Shown one piece after another: positions 8,819 to 18,082 of a stretch of 64,000 bases of DNA. The stretch is from Nitrosospira multiformis. GTDB taxonomy: Bacteria; Pseudomonadota; Gammaproteobacteria; Burkholderiales; Nitrosomonadaceae. A model generated the notes under the pieces. The model had not been told where the DNA came from. It worked only from the letters and a program-made list of their open reading frames with translations, and ran no database searches. The translations under genes were made by a program, and so were the position numbers. Where the stretch lies: the NCBI RefSeq assembly GCF_900103165.1, contig NZ_FNKY01000001.1, forward strand, positions 496,001 to 560,000, in the 5' to 3' direction. Each line of letters opens with the position of its first letter. The stretch's first letter is position 1.

Positions 8819-11359
8819 TTGACTAACGGTAAATTCGTCGTACGCAAGGCCGCTGTTCTGGGAGCCGGGGTGATGGGCGCGCAGATCGCGGCGCATCTGA
8901 TTAATGCCAATGTGGAAACGCTGTTGTTTGAGCTTCCTGCTGAGCAAGGAGACCCCAACGCCAATGTGACCAAAGCGGTGGGGAATCTGCAGAAACAAGA
9001 ACCCGCACCGCTATCCGTCTCCGCCAGGGCAGCCTTTATCCAGCCCGCCAACTACGGCCAGCATCTTGAATGGCTTCGGGATTGCGATATCGTGATCGAA
9101 GCCATCGCCGAGCGCATGGACTGGAAAACCGAGCTGTACAAGAAAATCGCGCCACACCTCGGCGAACACACCATTTTTGCCAGCAACACGTCCGGGCTTT
9201 CCATCAACCGGTTGGCACAGGCATTCCCCGAGAACCTGCGTCACCGTTTTTGCGGCATCCATTTTTTCAATCCGCCGCGCTACATGCACCTGGTGGAGTT
9301 GATCGCCTGCGAAGAAAGCAACGCCGCGATGCTTGATGATCTGGAAAAATTTCTGGTCACTTATCTGGGCAAGGGGGTGATTCGCGCAAAGGACACCCCT
9401 AATTTCATTGCCAATCGCATAGGGGTATTTTCCACGCTCGCCACCATGCATCATGCCAGCGAATTCGGCCTTGGATTTGACCTGGTGGATGCTTTGACCG
9501 GCCCGCTGATCGGACGTCCCAAAAGCGCGACCTTCCGCACCGGCGATGTGGTGGGACTGGATATCCTCGCCCACGTGATCGAAACCATGCGCGACACGCT
9601 GCCGAACGATCCGTGGCGCTCCTACTATGCCGTGCCCGACTGGCTGCAAGCCTTGATAAACAGCGGCGCGCTCGGACAGAAAACCAAACGCGGGATATAT
9701 CAGAAAGTGGGCAAGGAAATCCAAGTGCTCGATCTCGCCACACAGAAATACCGTATTTCCGCAGCAACGGCCGACGACAGCATAAAGGAATTGTTCAAAC
9801 GTAAAAATTCCGCGGATAAGTTTGCCGCGCTGCGAACAAACCCTGATCCTCAGGCGCAATTCCTGTGGGCCCTGTTTCGTGACCTGTTTCACTATTGCGC
9901 TGTCCATCTCGCCGAAATCGCCGACAATGCGCGCGATCTTGATTTCGCCATGCGCTGGGGATTCGGCTGGAATCAGGGACCGTTTGAAATCTGGCAGGCA
10001 GCAGGATGGAACGAGATTACAGGGTGGATCAATGAGGATATCGCCGCGGGCAAGAGCATGAGCGCAGCGCCGCTGCCTGACTGGGTCCAGGAAATGGGCC
10101 AAGGTGTGAATCAGACCATCAATTCGAGTATACAGGGTGTACACAGGACGCATGGTTCCTATGCGCCGGCCACGAATATCTTCCGCCCGCGTTCAGAATT
10201 AGCAGTGTATCGGCGGCAATTGTTTCCGGACCGGCTCCTGAGCGAGGAAGTGCAATACGGCAAAACCATATTCGAGACAGATTCAGTACGAATGTGGCAT
10301 ACCGTTGACAGTGCTGGCGGCGCTGGCGATGACGGAATCGCCATTCTCAGCTTCAAGAGCAAGATGCACACCATCGGCAGCGATGTGCTGGATGGGGTGC
10401 AAGAGAGCATCGATGAAGCGGAGCGCAACTGGCGCGCACTGGTAATCTGGCAAACGGAGCCGCCATTTTCGGCGGGCGCCAATTTGCAAAAGGCCACCGA
10501 GCGCCTGAAAAGTGGCGAGCCACCCTCCACCCTGAGCGTACTGGCGAAAAAGCTGAGGAAAACTGCGCAGTCCGCAGTGCTCAAAGCGGCACGCAGTCTC
10601 AATCTTGCTGATGCCTTGATGGCCGGAAAACTGGCGGAAGTGGAAGCAATGGTGGCGCAATTCCAGCAGACTTCGCAAGATCTCAGATACTCGACGATTC
10701 CCACAGTAGCCGCGGTGGATGGGCTCGCCTTGGGAGGCGGCTGCGAATTTGTGATGCACTGCGACCGTGCGGTAGCCACAATGGAAAGCTATATTGGCCT
10801 GGTGGAGGCCGGTGTGGGGTTATTGCCGGCCGGGGGCGGCTGCAAAGAGCTCGCTCTGCGGGCATCACAGAATGCAAAAGATGGTGATCCTTTTCCGCTG
10901 CTGAAAAACTATTTCCAAAGCGTCGCAACCGCGCAACTGGGAAAAAGTGCTGAGAATGCGAAGGAATTGGGATATCTGCGCTACGCCGACCAGGTGGTGA
11001 TGAACCGGTTCGAATTGCTTTACGTCGCCAAGACGCAGGCGCTCGCGTTGGCTGAAGCAGGTTATCGTCCTCCGCTGAGAACCCGCAATATTTCCGTGGC
11101 AGGTTCAACCGGCATCGCCACCATCAAAGGCATGCTTGTTAACATGCTGGAAGGCAATTTCATTTCCGAACACGATTACCTGATCGGCTGCAAAATCGCT
11201 CATGTCATGTGCGGGGGTGAGCTGACACCCGGCAGCCTGGTCGATGAAAACTGGTTTCTGGAACTGGAACGGGCCGCGTTTATAGAGCTGCTGGCCACCG
11301 AGAAGACACAAGCACGCGTGGAGCATACGCTGAAGACGGGAAAACCGCTGAGGAATTAG
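8819..11359 (+). CDS. FadN-type bifunctional 3-hydroxyacyl-CoA dehydrogenase / enoyl-CoA hydratase
   Basis: 846 codons from a TTG directly behind a strong GGAGG. The domain order is dehydrogenase first, hydratase second, as in Bacillus FadN and the reverse of E. coli FadB. The NAD-binding GAGVMGAQIA is at about residues 15-24, with FASNTSGLSI and GIHFFNPP further on. The hydratase half starts near residue 500 with FSAGANL, and VDGLALGGGCEF lies near 632. The protein hydrates the enoyl-CoA from FadE and oxidises the 3-hydroxyacyl-CoA for the thiolase encoded next. The ~200-bp gap before it may hold its own promoter. Confidence 0.92.
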   Translation: MTNGKFVVRKAAVLGAGVMGAQIAAHLINANVETLLFELPAEQGDPNANVTKAVGNLQKQEPAPLSVSARAAFIQPANYGQHLEWLRDCDIVIEAIAERMDWKTELYKKIAPHLGEHTIFASNTSGLSINRLAQAFPENLRHRFCGIHFFNPPRYMHLVELIACEESNAAMLDDLEKFLVTYLGKGVIRAKDTPNFIANRIGVFSTLATMHHASEFGLGFDLVDALTGPLIGRPKSATFRTGDVVGLDILAHVIETMRDTLPNDPWRSYYAVPDWLQALINSGALGQKTKRGIYQKVGKEIQVLDLATQKYRISAATADDSIKELFKRKNSADKFAALRTNPDPQAQFLWALFRDLFHYCAVHLAEIADNARDLDFAMRWGFGWNQGPFEIWQAAGWNEITGWINEDIAAGKSMSAAPLPDWVQEMGQGVNQTINSSIQGVHRTHGSYAPATNIFRPRSELAVYRRQLFPDRLLSEEVQYGKTIFETDSVRMWHTVDSAGGAGDDGIAILSFKSKMHTIGSDVLDGVQESIDEAERNWRALVIWQTEPPFSAGANLQKATERLKSGEPPSTLSVLAKKLRKTAQSAVLKAARSLNLADALMAGKLAEVEAMVAQFQQTSQDLRYSTIPTVAAVDGLALGGGCEFVMHCDRAVATMESYIGLVEAGVGLLPAGGGCKELALRASQNAKDGDPFPLLKNYFQSVATAQLGKSAENAKELGYLRYADQVVMNRFELLYVAKTQALALAEAGYRPPLRTRNISVAGSTGIATIKGMLVNMLEGNFISEHDYLIGCKIAHVMCGGELTPGSLVDENWFLELERAAFIELLATEKTQARVEHTLKTGKPLRN

Positions 11360-11406
11360 CGGCTATTGAAAAGTATTTCCTGAACACAAATATATCCACT
11401 AATCAG

Positions 11407-11526
11407 ATGATCCTAAATCCGGTAGTTGATCGCTCATTTATGAGTTTAGTTCTATGATTCATAAAGATTTCCTGTGTTATTTGAGGATCATCTTCCGGGT
11501 GAGTCCGCTACAGGGTTTAGGATGAT
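11407..11526. repeat. Dispersed palindromic repeat, family A, copy 2
   Basis: Left end ATCCTAAATCCGGTAGTTGA; right end, read on the minus strand, ATCATCCTAAACCCTGTAGC. The ends form an imperfect terminal inverted repeat of about 20 bp around an 80-bp centre, filling the fadN-fadA gap. Size and ends match the copies at 35.9 and 38.2 kb. The element has no coding capacity, so it resembles a MITE. Confidence 0.8.
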
Positions 11527-11591
11527 TTTATAAATCGAAGCATGTCTAACTCACAATCGTTCCTAGTGTGAATTAGCGAAGGAGAACTGCC

Positions 11592-12791
11592 ATGAGCAAA
11601 CAAATTCAGGACGCTTATATCGTTGCTGCCGTACGCACTCCGGTAGGAAAAGCGCCGCGCGGAATGTTCAAAACAGTGCGACCGGACGACATGCTGGCAC
11701 ATGTATTGAAAGCTGCGATGGCGCAATGTGAAGGGCTCGATCCGGCCGCCATTGAGGACGTGATTGCCGGTTGCGCCATGCCGGAGGCGGAACAGGGCAT
11801 GAATGTGGCACGTATCGGGCTTTTATTGGCCGGACTCCCGGATAGTGTACCGGGCATGACGATCAATCGCTTTTGCGCATCGGGATTGCAGGCGGTGGCG
11901 ATCGCGGCCGACCGCATCCGCCTGGGGGAGGCCGATGTGATGATCGGCGCCGGCACCGAAAGCATGAGCATGGTGCCGATGACGGGTAACAAGATGTCGT
12001 TGGACCCGGCGATATTTGCACGGAATGAGAATGTCGCCATTGCTTACGGCATGGGCATAACCGGGGAAAAAGTTGCACAACGGTGGCAAGTCAGCCGCGA
12101 AGCACAGGATGAATTTGCGGTAACAAGCCATGCTCGGGCGCTTGAAGCTATCAAAATGGGTGAATTCAGGCAGGAGATCGCACCTTATCCGGTGGAAGAA
12201 AAGCTACCTGATCTCGTCACGCATGAGGTCCGTAACGTATCCACCATCCGCGATACCGATGAAGGCCCGCGTCCCGGCACCAACCCGCAAACGCTGGCTA
12301 CCCTGAGACCGGTATTTGCCGCGGGTGGCTCGGTAACGGCGGGCAATAGCTCGCAGATGTCCGATGGTGCGGGAGCCGTAATCGTGGCAAGCGAAGCGGC
12401 ATTGAAGCGCTTCAATCTCACCCCGATTGGACGTTTCATGGGATTTGCGGTTGCCGGCGTACCGCCGGAGATCATGGGCATTGGCCCGATCAAGGCGATA
12501 CCCAAGGTGCTGAAACAGATTGGTTTGAGTCAGGACGATCTCGACTGGATCGAATTGAACGAAGCGTTCGCCGCCCAGAGTCTTGCGGTCATAAACGATC
12601 TGGGGCTGGATCGTGCCAAGGTCAATCCGCTAGGGGGCGCAATTGCGCTGGGTCATCCATTGGGCGCCACCGGCGCCATCCGCGTCGCCACATTGCTGCA
12701 TGGCCTGCGCCGGCACAATCAGAAGTACGGTATGGTCACAATGTGCGTCGGAACCGGGATGGGCGCTGCGGGAGTGTTCGAGGCGCTCTGA
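11592..12791 (+). CDS. fadA: Acetyl-CoA acyltransferase (3-ketoacyl-CoA thiolase)
   Basis: 399 codons, normal thiolase length. It cleaves 3-ketoacyl-CoA with CoA to acetyl-CoA and a shortened acyl-CoA, the last step of the cycle. The nucleophilic Cys lies in NRFCASGLQAV (C95); ELNEAFAAQS, GGAIALGHPLGATGA and CVGTGMGAAG supply the remaining catalytic residues. The start has AAGGAGAAC upstream. It closes the beta-oxidation cluster that begins with fadE, separated from the preceding gene by a family A repeat. Confidence 0.95.
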   Translation: MSKQIQDAYIVAAVRTPVGKAPRGMFKTVRPDDMLAHVLKAAMAQCEGLDPAAIEDVIAGCAMPEAEQGMNVARIGLLLAGLPDSVPGMTINRFCASGLQAVAIAADRIRLGEADVMIGAGTESMSMVPMTGNKMSLDPAIFARNENVAIAYGMGITGEKVAQRWQVSREAQDEFAVTSHARALEAIKMGEFRQEIAPYPVEEKLPDLVTHEVRNVSTIRDTDEGPRPGTNPQTLATLRPVFAAGGSVTAGNSSQMSDGAGAVIVASEAALKRFNLTPIGRFMGFAVAGVPPEIMGIGPIKAIPKVLKQIGLSQDDLDWIELNEAFAAQSLAVINDLGLDRAKVNPLGGAIALGHPLGATGAIRVATLLHGLRRHNQKYGMVTMCVGTGMGAAGVFEAL

Positions 12792-12807
12792 TTTTTAATA
12801 TACGTCG

Positions 12808-12996
12808 CTATTTTCCAAAATAGACATAGGCCTTCTGCGGCACGGCCGATTCCTTGAAGCGCTTGCGTTCATCTCTATCCAGATTCTTGTCCCACCAGAT
12901 TGCGCGCGCTTCCTTCTGATCTTCCGCCAATTGCGGGTTTTGCTCGAACAATTCGCGCATGAATTTAGTGTGGTCGGATTCGTACAGTTTTGCCAT
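12808..12996 (-). CDS. Small DUF3460-like protein
   Basis: 62 codons from the ATG at 12,996, preceded by AGAGGGAAC; a longer reading from 13,053 lacks a better site. MAKLYESDHTKFMRELFEQN followed by an acidic, charged helix and an IWWDK motif matches the small betaproteobacterial DUF3460 family as I remember it. There is no signal peptide, so the product is probably cytosolic. Its function is unknown. It converges on fadA. Confidence 0.75.
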   Translation of the reverse strand: MAKLYESDHTKFMRELFEQNPQLAEDQKEARAIWWDKNLDRDERKRFKESAVPQKAYVYFGK

Positions 12997-13075
12997 AGCC
13001 CTGGTTCCCTCTATCTTTGTTCTTGCCCGTTGTTCATTGTTAGGTGCTTGCAACCTTGGAACTGTACCAGCTTAT

Positions 13076-13108
13076 GTAGGATGGGTAAAGCGTAGCGTAA
13101 CCCATCAC
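13076..13108. repeat. REP-like palindrome, family B, copy 1
   Basis: An imperfect palindrome starting GTAGGATGGGT and ending ACCCATCAC, with a centre built on GCGTAGCG. Four more copies lie around the RAYT gene at 23.5-24.4 kb. This isolated copy sits about 10 kb away, between two leftward genes. Confidence 0.85.
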
Positions 13109-13157
13109 AGAAGGAAACCTGGGTGAGGCCATGCTGAAATCCGCCTGAAAGCATGAT

Positions 13158-13919
13158 TCACACAATCTTGCCCCTTCGCAGTTTCTTGACATACTCCTGA
13201 AAAGGCAACGCAAACTCTGTTTCAAGTTTTTTTGCGCGTTCCCTTAATTCTTCCCATGCCGGTTTGGCGGGATTCTGCTTGAAAGCAAAGGCGATCAGAT
13301 TACCACGCGCCTCCGCCGTCATGACTATAACGTGACCATCGAAACTGTTCTCGATGCGTCTCAGATATTCCTGAAGCCCCTTATCCCTGCTGAGCAGATT
13401 CACCACCAGCATACCCTTCTTCTTCAATGTCTCACGGGCACGATTGTAGAAATCCTGGCTGCAAAGCGAGGAAACCTGACAGCCATCGTCGAAGCCGTCA
13501 ATCATCAGCACATCCGCGCTGGCAGGATGGCTGGCGACGTATCCTTCCCCTTCCGCAATGATCACTTGCAGACGCTCATCATCATCCGGCACAAAAAAAT
13601 AATTGCGCGCCATCGCAACAATTTGTGGATTAATTTCGATCACGGTTGTTTTCGTCCGCGGCAACCGATGATAGACGAATTTCGCCAGCGACCCTCCTCC
13701 CAAGCCAATCATCAGAATATTTTCAGGATTGGGATGAAACAGCATGAATCCCATCATGCATCGAGTATAGATCAGCTCCAGATCATTGGGAGCAGCCAGC
13801 CTCATGGCGCTTTGCACCATGCTGTTACCCAGATGGAGCGCACGTATGCCGTCCTGCTCACTCAATTGGATATTCGACTCATCCTGAGTAAGGATGCGCC
13901 GTTTGGGAAATCCATGCAC
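13158..13919 (-). CDS. Spermidine synthase-like (SpeE-fold) protein
   Basis: 253 codons from a GTG. The class I methyltransferase/aminopropyltransferase core is clear: ILMIGLGGGSLAKF near residue 70, VIEINPQIV near 93, and DVLMIDGFDDG near 136. Spermidine synthases move an aminopropyl group from decarboxylated S-adenosylmethionine to putrescine. This protein is short, and the usual GGGDGG loop reads GLGGGSL, as in the stand-alone SpeE-like proteins of many betaproteobacteria, so the true substrate is uncertain. It is divergent from the lipoprotein gene at 14,062. Confidence 0.8.
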   Translation of the reverse strand: MHGFPKRRILTQDESNIQLSEQDGIRALHLGNSMVQSAMRLAAPNDLELIYTRCMMGFMLFHPNPENILMIGLGGGSLAKFVYHRLPRTKTTVIEINPQIVAMARNYFFVPDDDERLQVIIAEGEGYVASHPASADVLMIDGFDDGCQVSSLCSQDFYNRARETLKKKGMLVVNLLSRDKGLQEYLRRIENSFDGHVIVMTAEARGNLIAFAFKQNPAKPAWEELRERAKKLETEFALPFQEYVKKLRRGKIV

Positions 13920-14061
13920 GAGTCTGAATCCTTGAGATTATGCCTGCGCTGTCGTCACAATTCGGCTACTATTAAACCTGTCACCGGCTACAATTGGGCA
14001 TCGCCATGCTCCTCAAAAAACAGCGAACCGATGCAGCAATTCAGGTTAAAAAAGGTAAACC

Positions 14062-14541
14062 ATGAATAAGTTAATCGTAATTTTAGCCCTGCTTTTATCA
14101 GCATGCGCGGGTTTCGGCATTTTCAAACACAAGCCTCAAATTTATGCGGACAAATTCACGGGAAATCACGCCTCCCTTGCCAGTTGCGTGATAAACAAGC
14201 TGCGATCGGATACCCGGTGGGTAATCAGCGGCCTGGGATACGAGGTGCGACGATATCCGGACATCGACGCGACCGAAGTTTATGCCTATTCGCTTGGCAC
14301 ATTACCGGGCATGTATGCGCGTACCTTGCCGACGAACCCCGATGCGGTGGGGATTTATGCGGAACCGGTGCCAAAAGTTCGCAACTATGTGGGAAGTCCT
14401 TACACAGGCCCCAATTATTCGTTCCTTTTAATGATCAAAAGAACCGACGACGAATCGGTGCGCGCTACACTGAGAGGGGATGAATACGAAGGCAGCATAG
14501 CATGGGAGAATTTGAAAGCTTGCTCATCCTCGTCTTCTTGA
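14062..14541 (+). CDS. Lipoprotein of unknown function
   Basis: 159 codons. The signal peptide MNKLIVILALLLSAC has a clear lipobox with the lipidated Cys at residue 15. The mature part has no motif I recognise; it carries two more Cys (near residues 42 and 153) and ends in a Ser run. The preceding gene is divergent, so the ~140-bp gap probably holds the promoter. Confidence 0.7.
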   Translation: MNKLIVILALLLSACAGFGIFKHKPQIYADKFTGNHASLASCVINKLRSDTRWVISGLGYEVRRYPDIDATEVYAYSLGTLPGMYARTLPTNPDAVGIYAEPVPKVRNYVGSPYTGPNYSFLLMIKRTDDESVRATLRGDEYEGSIAWENLKACSSSSS

Positions 14542-14929
14542 GTATCTCTGAATAAGTCTGCTGTGGAGCGGTATGCCGGGAAAAACAGGGGTTTGCTCAG
14601 AGACTCCCCGAAAACCAGGCAACTTCCTTTAACCTGTGCATACATCCGGTGTTAAGTTGCCAGGGGAAAGCACTCGCCTCACGTGCATCTTGCCCTTCGG
14701 TGAGACTGTGGGACCCCTGATTCTCTTCGTTCATTCACTAAAACACGGAAAAAATATCCCCGGCATGACGTGTGGCATGATAATTTCCGCTTGTTTGCCG
14801 CGATAGAATGACGATGTTCGGAATACTTGCGCGCAGCCTGTTTACCAAGCTTCTCGGGCGCAGTTCAGGTTTTTGGCAACGGAGCAAAAGGATAAGCGGT
14901 ACAGGGCTTGAATCGATAATGGTGAGTAA
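14542..14929. other. Intergenic region with a hairpin and a doubtful small frame
   Basis: Near 14,617-14,660 lies a hairpin with GGCAACTT and AAGTTGCC arms and a ~27-base loop; it lacks a T run, so it is not a typical terminator. A 47-codon frame beginning near 14,808 (MTMFGILARS) overlaps the start of the Sel1 gene; its ribosome binding site is weak and I do not call it a gene. Confidence 0.5.
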
Positions 14930-16378
14930 ATGGCGCGGTTGTTACCGATAGCGGGACTATTACTGGTGTTGCTGGCACCCCGGGTTTTTGCCGGAGACTT
15001 TGAAGATGGGATGAAGTTTGTTCTCAGCAAAGACTACGCTAAAGCGGTGGAACCTTTCAGAAAGGCCGCCGAACAGGGAAATACGGACGCGCAATTCAAT
15101 CTGGGTGTCATGTACGCCAAAGGCCGGGGCGTTCCGCAGGATTACCGGCAGGCAGTGGTCTGGTACCGCAAGGCGGCGGATCAGGGAGATGCGCCGGCGC
15201 AATCCATTCTAGGTTACATGCACCTCAAAGGCCAGGGTGTCACGCAGGACTATCAGCAGGCCATGGCCTGGTATCTCAAGGCCGCTGAAAAGAACTATCC
15301 TGTTGCGCTATACAATCTGGGTGTCATGTACGCCAAAGGCCAGGGGGTTGCGCAGGACTATGAACAGGCCATGACTTGGTATCTCAGGGCCGCGGAGGTG
15401 GGGCACGCCCCCGCGCAATCCATTCTGGGCTTCATGTACCTCAAGGGCCAGGGGGTAGCGCAGGACGACCAGCAAGCCGCATCTTGGTATCTCAAAGCTG
15501 CTGAGCAGGGCTTTGCGGATGCGCAATATGCGCTTGGCGTTCTGTATGCGAAAGGTCGCGGGGTCGCGCAGAATGACCGGGAGGCCGTTTCCTGGTATAG
15601 AAAGGCGGCCGAGCAAGGCAATCCCGATGCTCAATACAATCTGGGGCTGGCATACGCGAAAGGACAGGGTACTACACAGGACGAGCGGCAAGCCGCATTC
15701 TGGTATCTCAAAGCCGCTGAGCAGGAAAGCACTCGGGCTCAATTCAAGCTTGCCGTCCTGTACGCCAGAGGCCGGGGGGTAGCACAGAACGACAAAGAGG
15801 CCCTATCCTGGTATCGCAGGGCGGCGGAGCAAGGGTATGCCCCCGCCCAGTTTAATCTCGGTGTCATGTATGCCACAGGCAAGGGGGTAACGCAGGACGA
15901 CCATAAAGCCGCATCCTGGTATAGCAAAGCCGCCGAACAGGGGGATGCGGATGCGCAGTACAACCTGGGTGTGCGATACGATGACGGCCGCGGGATTAAC
16001 AAGGACGAACAGGAAGCCCTGGCCTGGTATCGCAAGGCGGCTGAGCAGGGATATGCCCGGGCTCAATACAGCCTGGGCGTGAAGTATGACAACGGTTCGG
16101 GTGTTGCGCAGGATTACGAGCAAGCCCTGGGCTGGTATCGCAAGGCGGCCGAACAGGGACATCCCGGCGCGCAGACCAACCTGGGTGTGTTGTACTACAA
16201 AGGCAATGGTGTGAAGCAGGACTTCGTCGAGGCGGAGAAATGGTTCGATGTTGCCGGCGCGACGGGCTATGAGGATGCGAAATTGAATAGTGAGGTTATG
16301 GCGAAACTCATGACGCCGGAACAGATTGCCGAAGCGCGAAAACAAGCCGACGAATGGAAACAGGCGCACCAGAAATAA
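14930..16378 (+). CDS. Secreted Sel1-repeat protein (11 full repeats)
   Basis: 482 codons. A signal peptide (LLPIAGLLLVLLAPRVFA) sends it to the periplasm or outside. After a half repeat come 11 consecutive 36-residue Sel1 (TPR-like) repeats of the form AQYNLGVMYAKGxGV-AQDxxQA-WYxKAAEQG, ending near residue 455, then a short Lys/Gln-rich tail. Sel1 proteins are helical scaffolds for protein-protein contacts; the partner is unknown. Repeats 3-5 and 8-10 are very similar at DNA level (108-bp period), which suggests growth by tandem duplication. Confidence 0.92.
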   Translation: MARLLPIAGLLLVLLAPRVFAGDFEDGMKFVLSKDYAKAVEPFRKAAEQGNTDAQFNLGVMYAKGRGVPQDYRQAVVWYRKAADQGDAPAQSILGYMHLKGQGVTQDYQQAMAWYLKAAEKNYPVALYNLGVMYAKGQGVAQDYEQAMTWYLRAAEVGHAPAQSILGFMYLKGQGVAQDDQQAASWYLKAAEQGFADAQYALGVLYAKGRGVAQNDREAVSWYRKAAEQGNPDAQYNLGLAYAKGQGTTQDERQAAFWYLKAAEQESTRAQFKLAVLYARGRGVAQNDKEALSWYRRAAEQGYAPAQFNLGVMYATGKGVTQDDHKAASWYSKAAEQGDADAQYNLGVRYDDGRGINKDEQEALAWYRKAAEQGYARAQYSLGVKYDNGSGVAQDYEQALGWYRKAAEQGHPGAQTNLGVLYYKGNGVKQDFVEAEKWFDVAGATGYEDAKLNSEVMAKLMTPEQIAEARKQADEWKQAHQK

Positions 16379-16492
16379 TGCGCATCTGTTGGTTGATCAA
16401 GATATGGGATTTTTCCCAAGGTGGGTGAGGGGAAAAATAAGGGGATGCGGGCACATGGCTGGCCGGCATATACCGCGAAGCAAGACAACGTC

Positions 16493-16675
16493 CTATTTGG
16501 ATGGTTGCGTACTACTCTGCTCCTTGGCGACGGGGTTGCGTAGCGTGTAGCCTTTCTCTTTCATCTTGTAGCCACCATAGGCGCCAGCTCCGCCGGCGAC
16601 CAGGTACCAGCAGCCGGAGAGCATTGGAAGCACAACCAATAGCAACCCCGTACAAATTACTCTTTTTATTCTCAT
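16493..16675 (-). CDS. Small lipoprotein with a glycine-rich segment
   Basis: 60 codons. The signal peptide ends in MLSGC, a good lipobox. The mature peptide of about 40 residues begins WYLVAGGAGAYGGYKMKEKG, a short glycine-zipper-like segment. It lies on the opposite strand to the glycine-zipper lipoprotein pair downstream. Its function is unknown; a small outer-membrane lipoprotein is the likeliest reading. Confidence 0.7.
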   Translation of the reverse strand: MRIKRVICTGLLLVVLPMLSGCWYLVAGGAGAYGGYKMKEKGYTLRNPVAKEQSSTQPSK

Positions 16676-16924
16676 TGTCTGCCACGCCTGTCATTGCGGT
16701 AAACGGGTGAAAAGGCGATCCGTTTTCGAGCGTGAAATTTACCCCGTGGAATAGAAGGCTGTCAACTATGTCATCCGAAAGCAGCCATTTTCGTTAATAA
16801 TGCTCAACAGGCCTCCGCAGGCAGGGAAACGGGATCATGCGTGATTTCCCGCCAAGTACTTCACATCGGCGTTACCAATTCCGTGAGTTGTCCCATTTCC
16901 GGAAAGACTTTGGAGAGAAATATC

Positions 16925-17404
16925 ATGAGCTACGTATCAAGCTCTAGCGCATGGATCAAGCGTTTGACAATAATTGCTCTGGTCATGCTCCTGCCGGCAT
17001 GTCAAACCGCGGATACCAAACGGGCGGGCGGCCTGATTGGCAGCATTGCCGGTTCCATTGGAGGAGGCTATCTTGCCAGCTATCTGGGTGGGGGTACGGC
17101 AGGCCGCATCGCAGGGGCTGTTGCGGGAGGTCTTGCCGGTTATTACGTAGGTGCCGGCCTTGGAGGCTATCTTGGAGAAGAGGATAAACAAAAGATGGCC
17201 CAGGCATCACAGACGGCCTTCAATACCGGTCAGACGCAGACATTCAGCAATCCCGATACCGGCTTGAAAGGCAAGGCCGAAGTTGTCCCCTCGACACAAA
17301 CCGCGCAGCAGGACGATGACTGCAAGATGATCCGGCAAACCATTGTGCTCAAAGACGGAAAAACGGTTACTGAGGATGTAAAAAGCTGTAAAAATCCGCA
17401 GTGA
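16925..17404 (+). CDS. Glycine-zipper 2TM lipoprotein, copy 1
   Basis: 159 codons from the ATG at 16,925, with GGAGAGAAAT upstream. The signal peptide ends in a lipobox (MLLPAC). Residues about 35-85 form a glycine zipper (GGLIGSIAGSIGGGYLAS, then AGRIAGAVAGGLAGYYVG), as in SlyB/OsmB-like surface lipoproteins. The C-terminal domain, with CKMIRQTIVLKDGKTVTEDV, is shared with the next gene. The two are tandem duplicates. Such proteins are thought to associate with membranes; no specific function can be assigned. Confidence 0.85.
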   Translation: MSYVSSSSAWIKRLTIIALVMLLPACQTADTKRAGGLIGSIAGSIGGGYLASYLGGGTAGRIAGAVAGGLAGYYVGAGLGGYLGEEDKQKMAQASQTAFNTGQTQTFSNPDTGLKGKAEVVPSTQTAQQDDDCKMIRQTIVLKDGKTVTEDVKSCKNPQ

Positions 17405-17533
17405 GGTATGTGAGCCGACGCCAGCGCTGATATCGGCGGCGGTCGTCCGTTTTCTTACTCGATTCCACATCGGCTGTACCAAATATATTCGATGTTCTCC
17501 TGGTTCTGGAAACACTTTTGGGAAGGAAATATC

Positions 17534-18013
17534 ATGAACCACGCATTAAACGCTAACGCATGGACCAGGTGGTTGATGATAATCGCGCTGATCACCCTTC
17601 TGCCGGCATGTCAAACAGGGGATGCGAGGCGTGTAGGCGGTGTGATTGGCAGCATCACGGGCTCCCTCGGGGGAAGCTATCTTAGCCAGTATCTCGGTGG
17701 CGGCACGGCGGGCCGTATCGCGGGCGCCGTGGCCGGGAGCCTCGCGGGCTACTATGTCGGCGCCTACATCGCGGGCTATCTTGGAGAAGAAGATAAACAA
17801 AGAATGGCCCAGGCGTCCCAAACGGCATTCAATACGGGGCAAACCCAGACCTTCAGCAATCCGGATAATGGCTTGACGGGCAAGGCCGAGGTTGTTCCAT
17901 CGACACCGCCGACGCAGCAGAATGGAGAATGCAAAACCATCAGGCAAACCATTGTGCTCAAGGATGGGAAAACGGTTACTGAGGATGTGAGGAGTTGTAA
18001 AGAAACTGGTTGA
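17534..18013 (+). CDS. Glycine-zipper 2TM lipoprotein, copy 2
   Basis: 159 codons from the ATG at 17,534, with GGAAGGAAAT upstream. It is a close paralogue of the preceding gene, with the same length, the same lipobox (TLLPAC), the same glycine zipper and the same C-terminal TIRQTIVLKDGKTVTEDV domain. The sequence just before the start is also conserved, so the duplication included the translation signals. It may be an outer-membrane lipoprotein of the SlyB type. Confidence 0.85.
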   Translation: MNHALNANAWTRWLMIIALITLLPACQTGDARRVGGVIGSITGSLGGSYLSQYLGGGTAGRIAGAVAGSLAGYYVGAYIAGYLGEEDKQRMAQASQTAFNTGQTQTFSNPDNGLTGKAEVVPSTPPTQQNGECKTIRQTIVLKDGKTVTEDVRSCKETG

Positions 18014-18082
18014 GCCTCATTGATTTGCTATCCATCCATTCGGATGCCATAGCTCTGCGTATAGATGATTGGCGGAAGTGGT

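Noticed and set aside
9011-10153. Long open frame (380 codons) antisense to the FadN-type gene
   Set aside because: The sense frame encodes a conserved two-domain enzyme; the antisense product has no recognisable motif and similar shadow frames occur opposite most GC-rich genes here.
14808-14951. Small frame (MTMFGILARS...) overlapping the Sel1 gene start
   Set aside because: Weak ribosome binding site, overlaps a well-supported signal peptide start, no recognisable similarity.
15040-16260. Regular 108-bp repeats suggestive of a repeat array
   Set aside because: They are codon-phased Sel1 protein repeats without spacers, not CRISPR.
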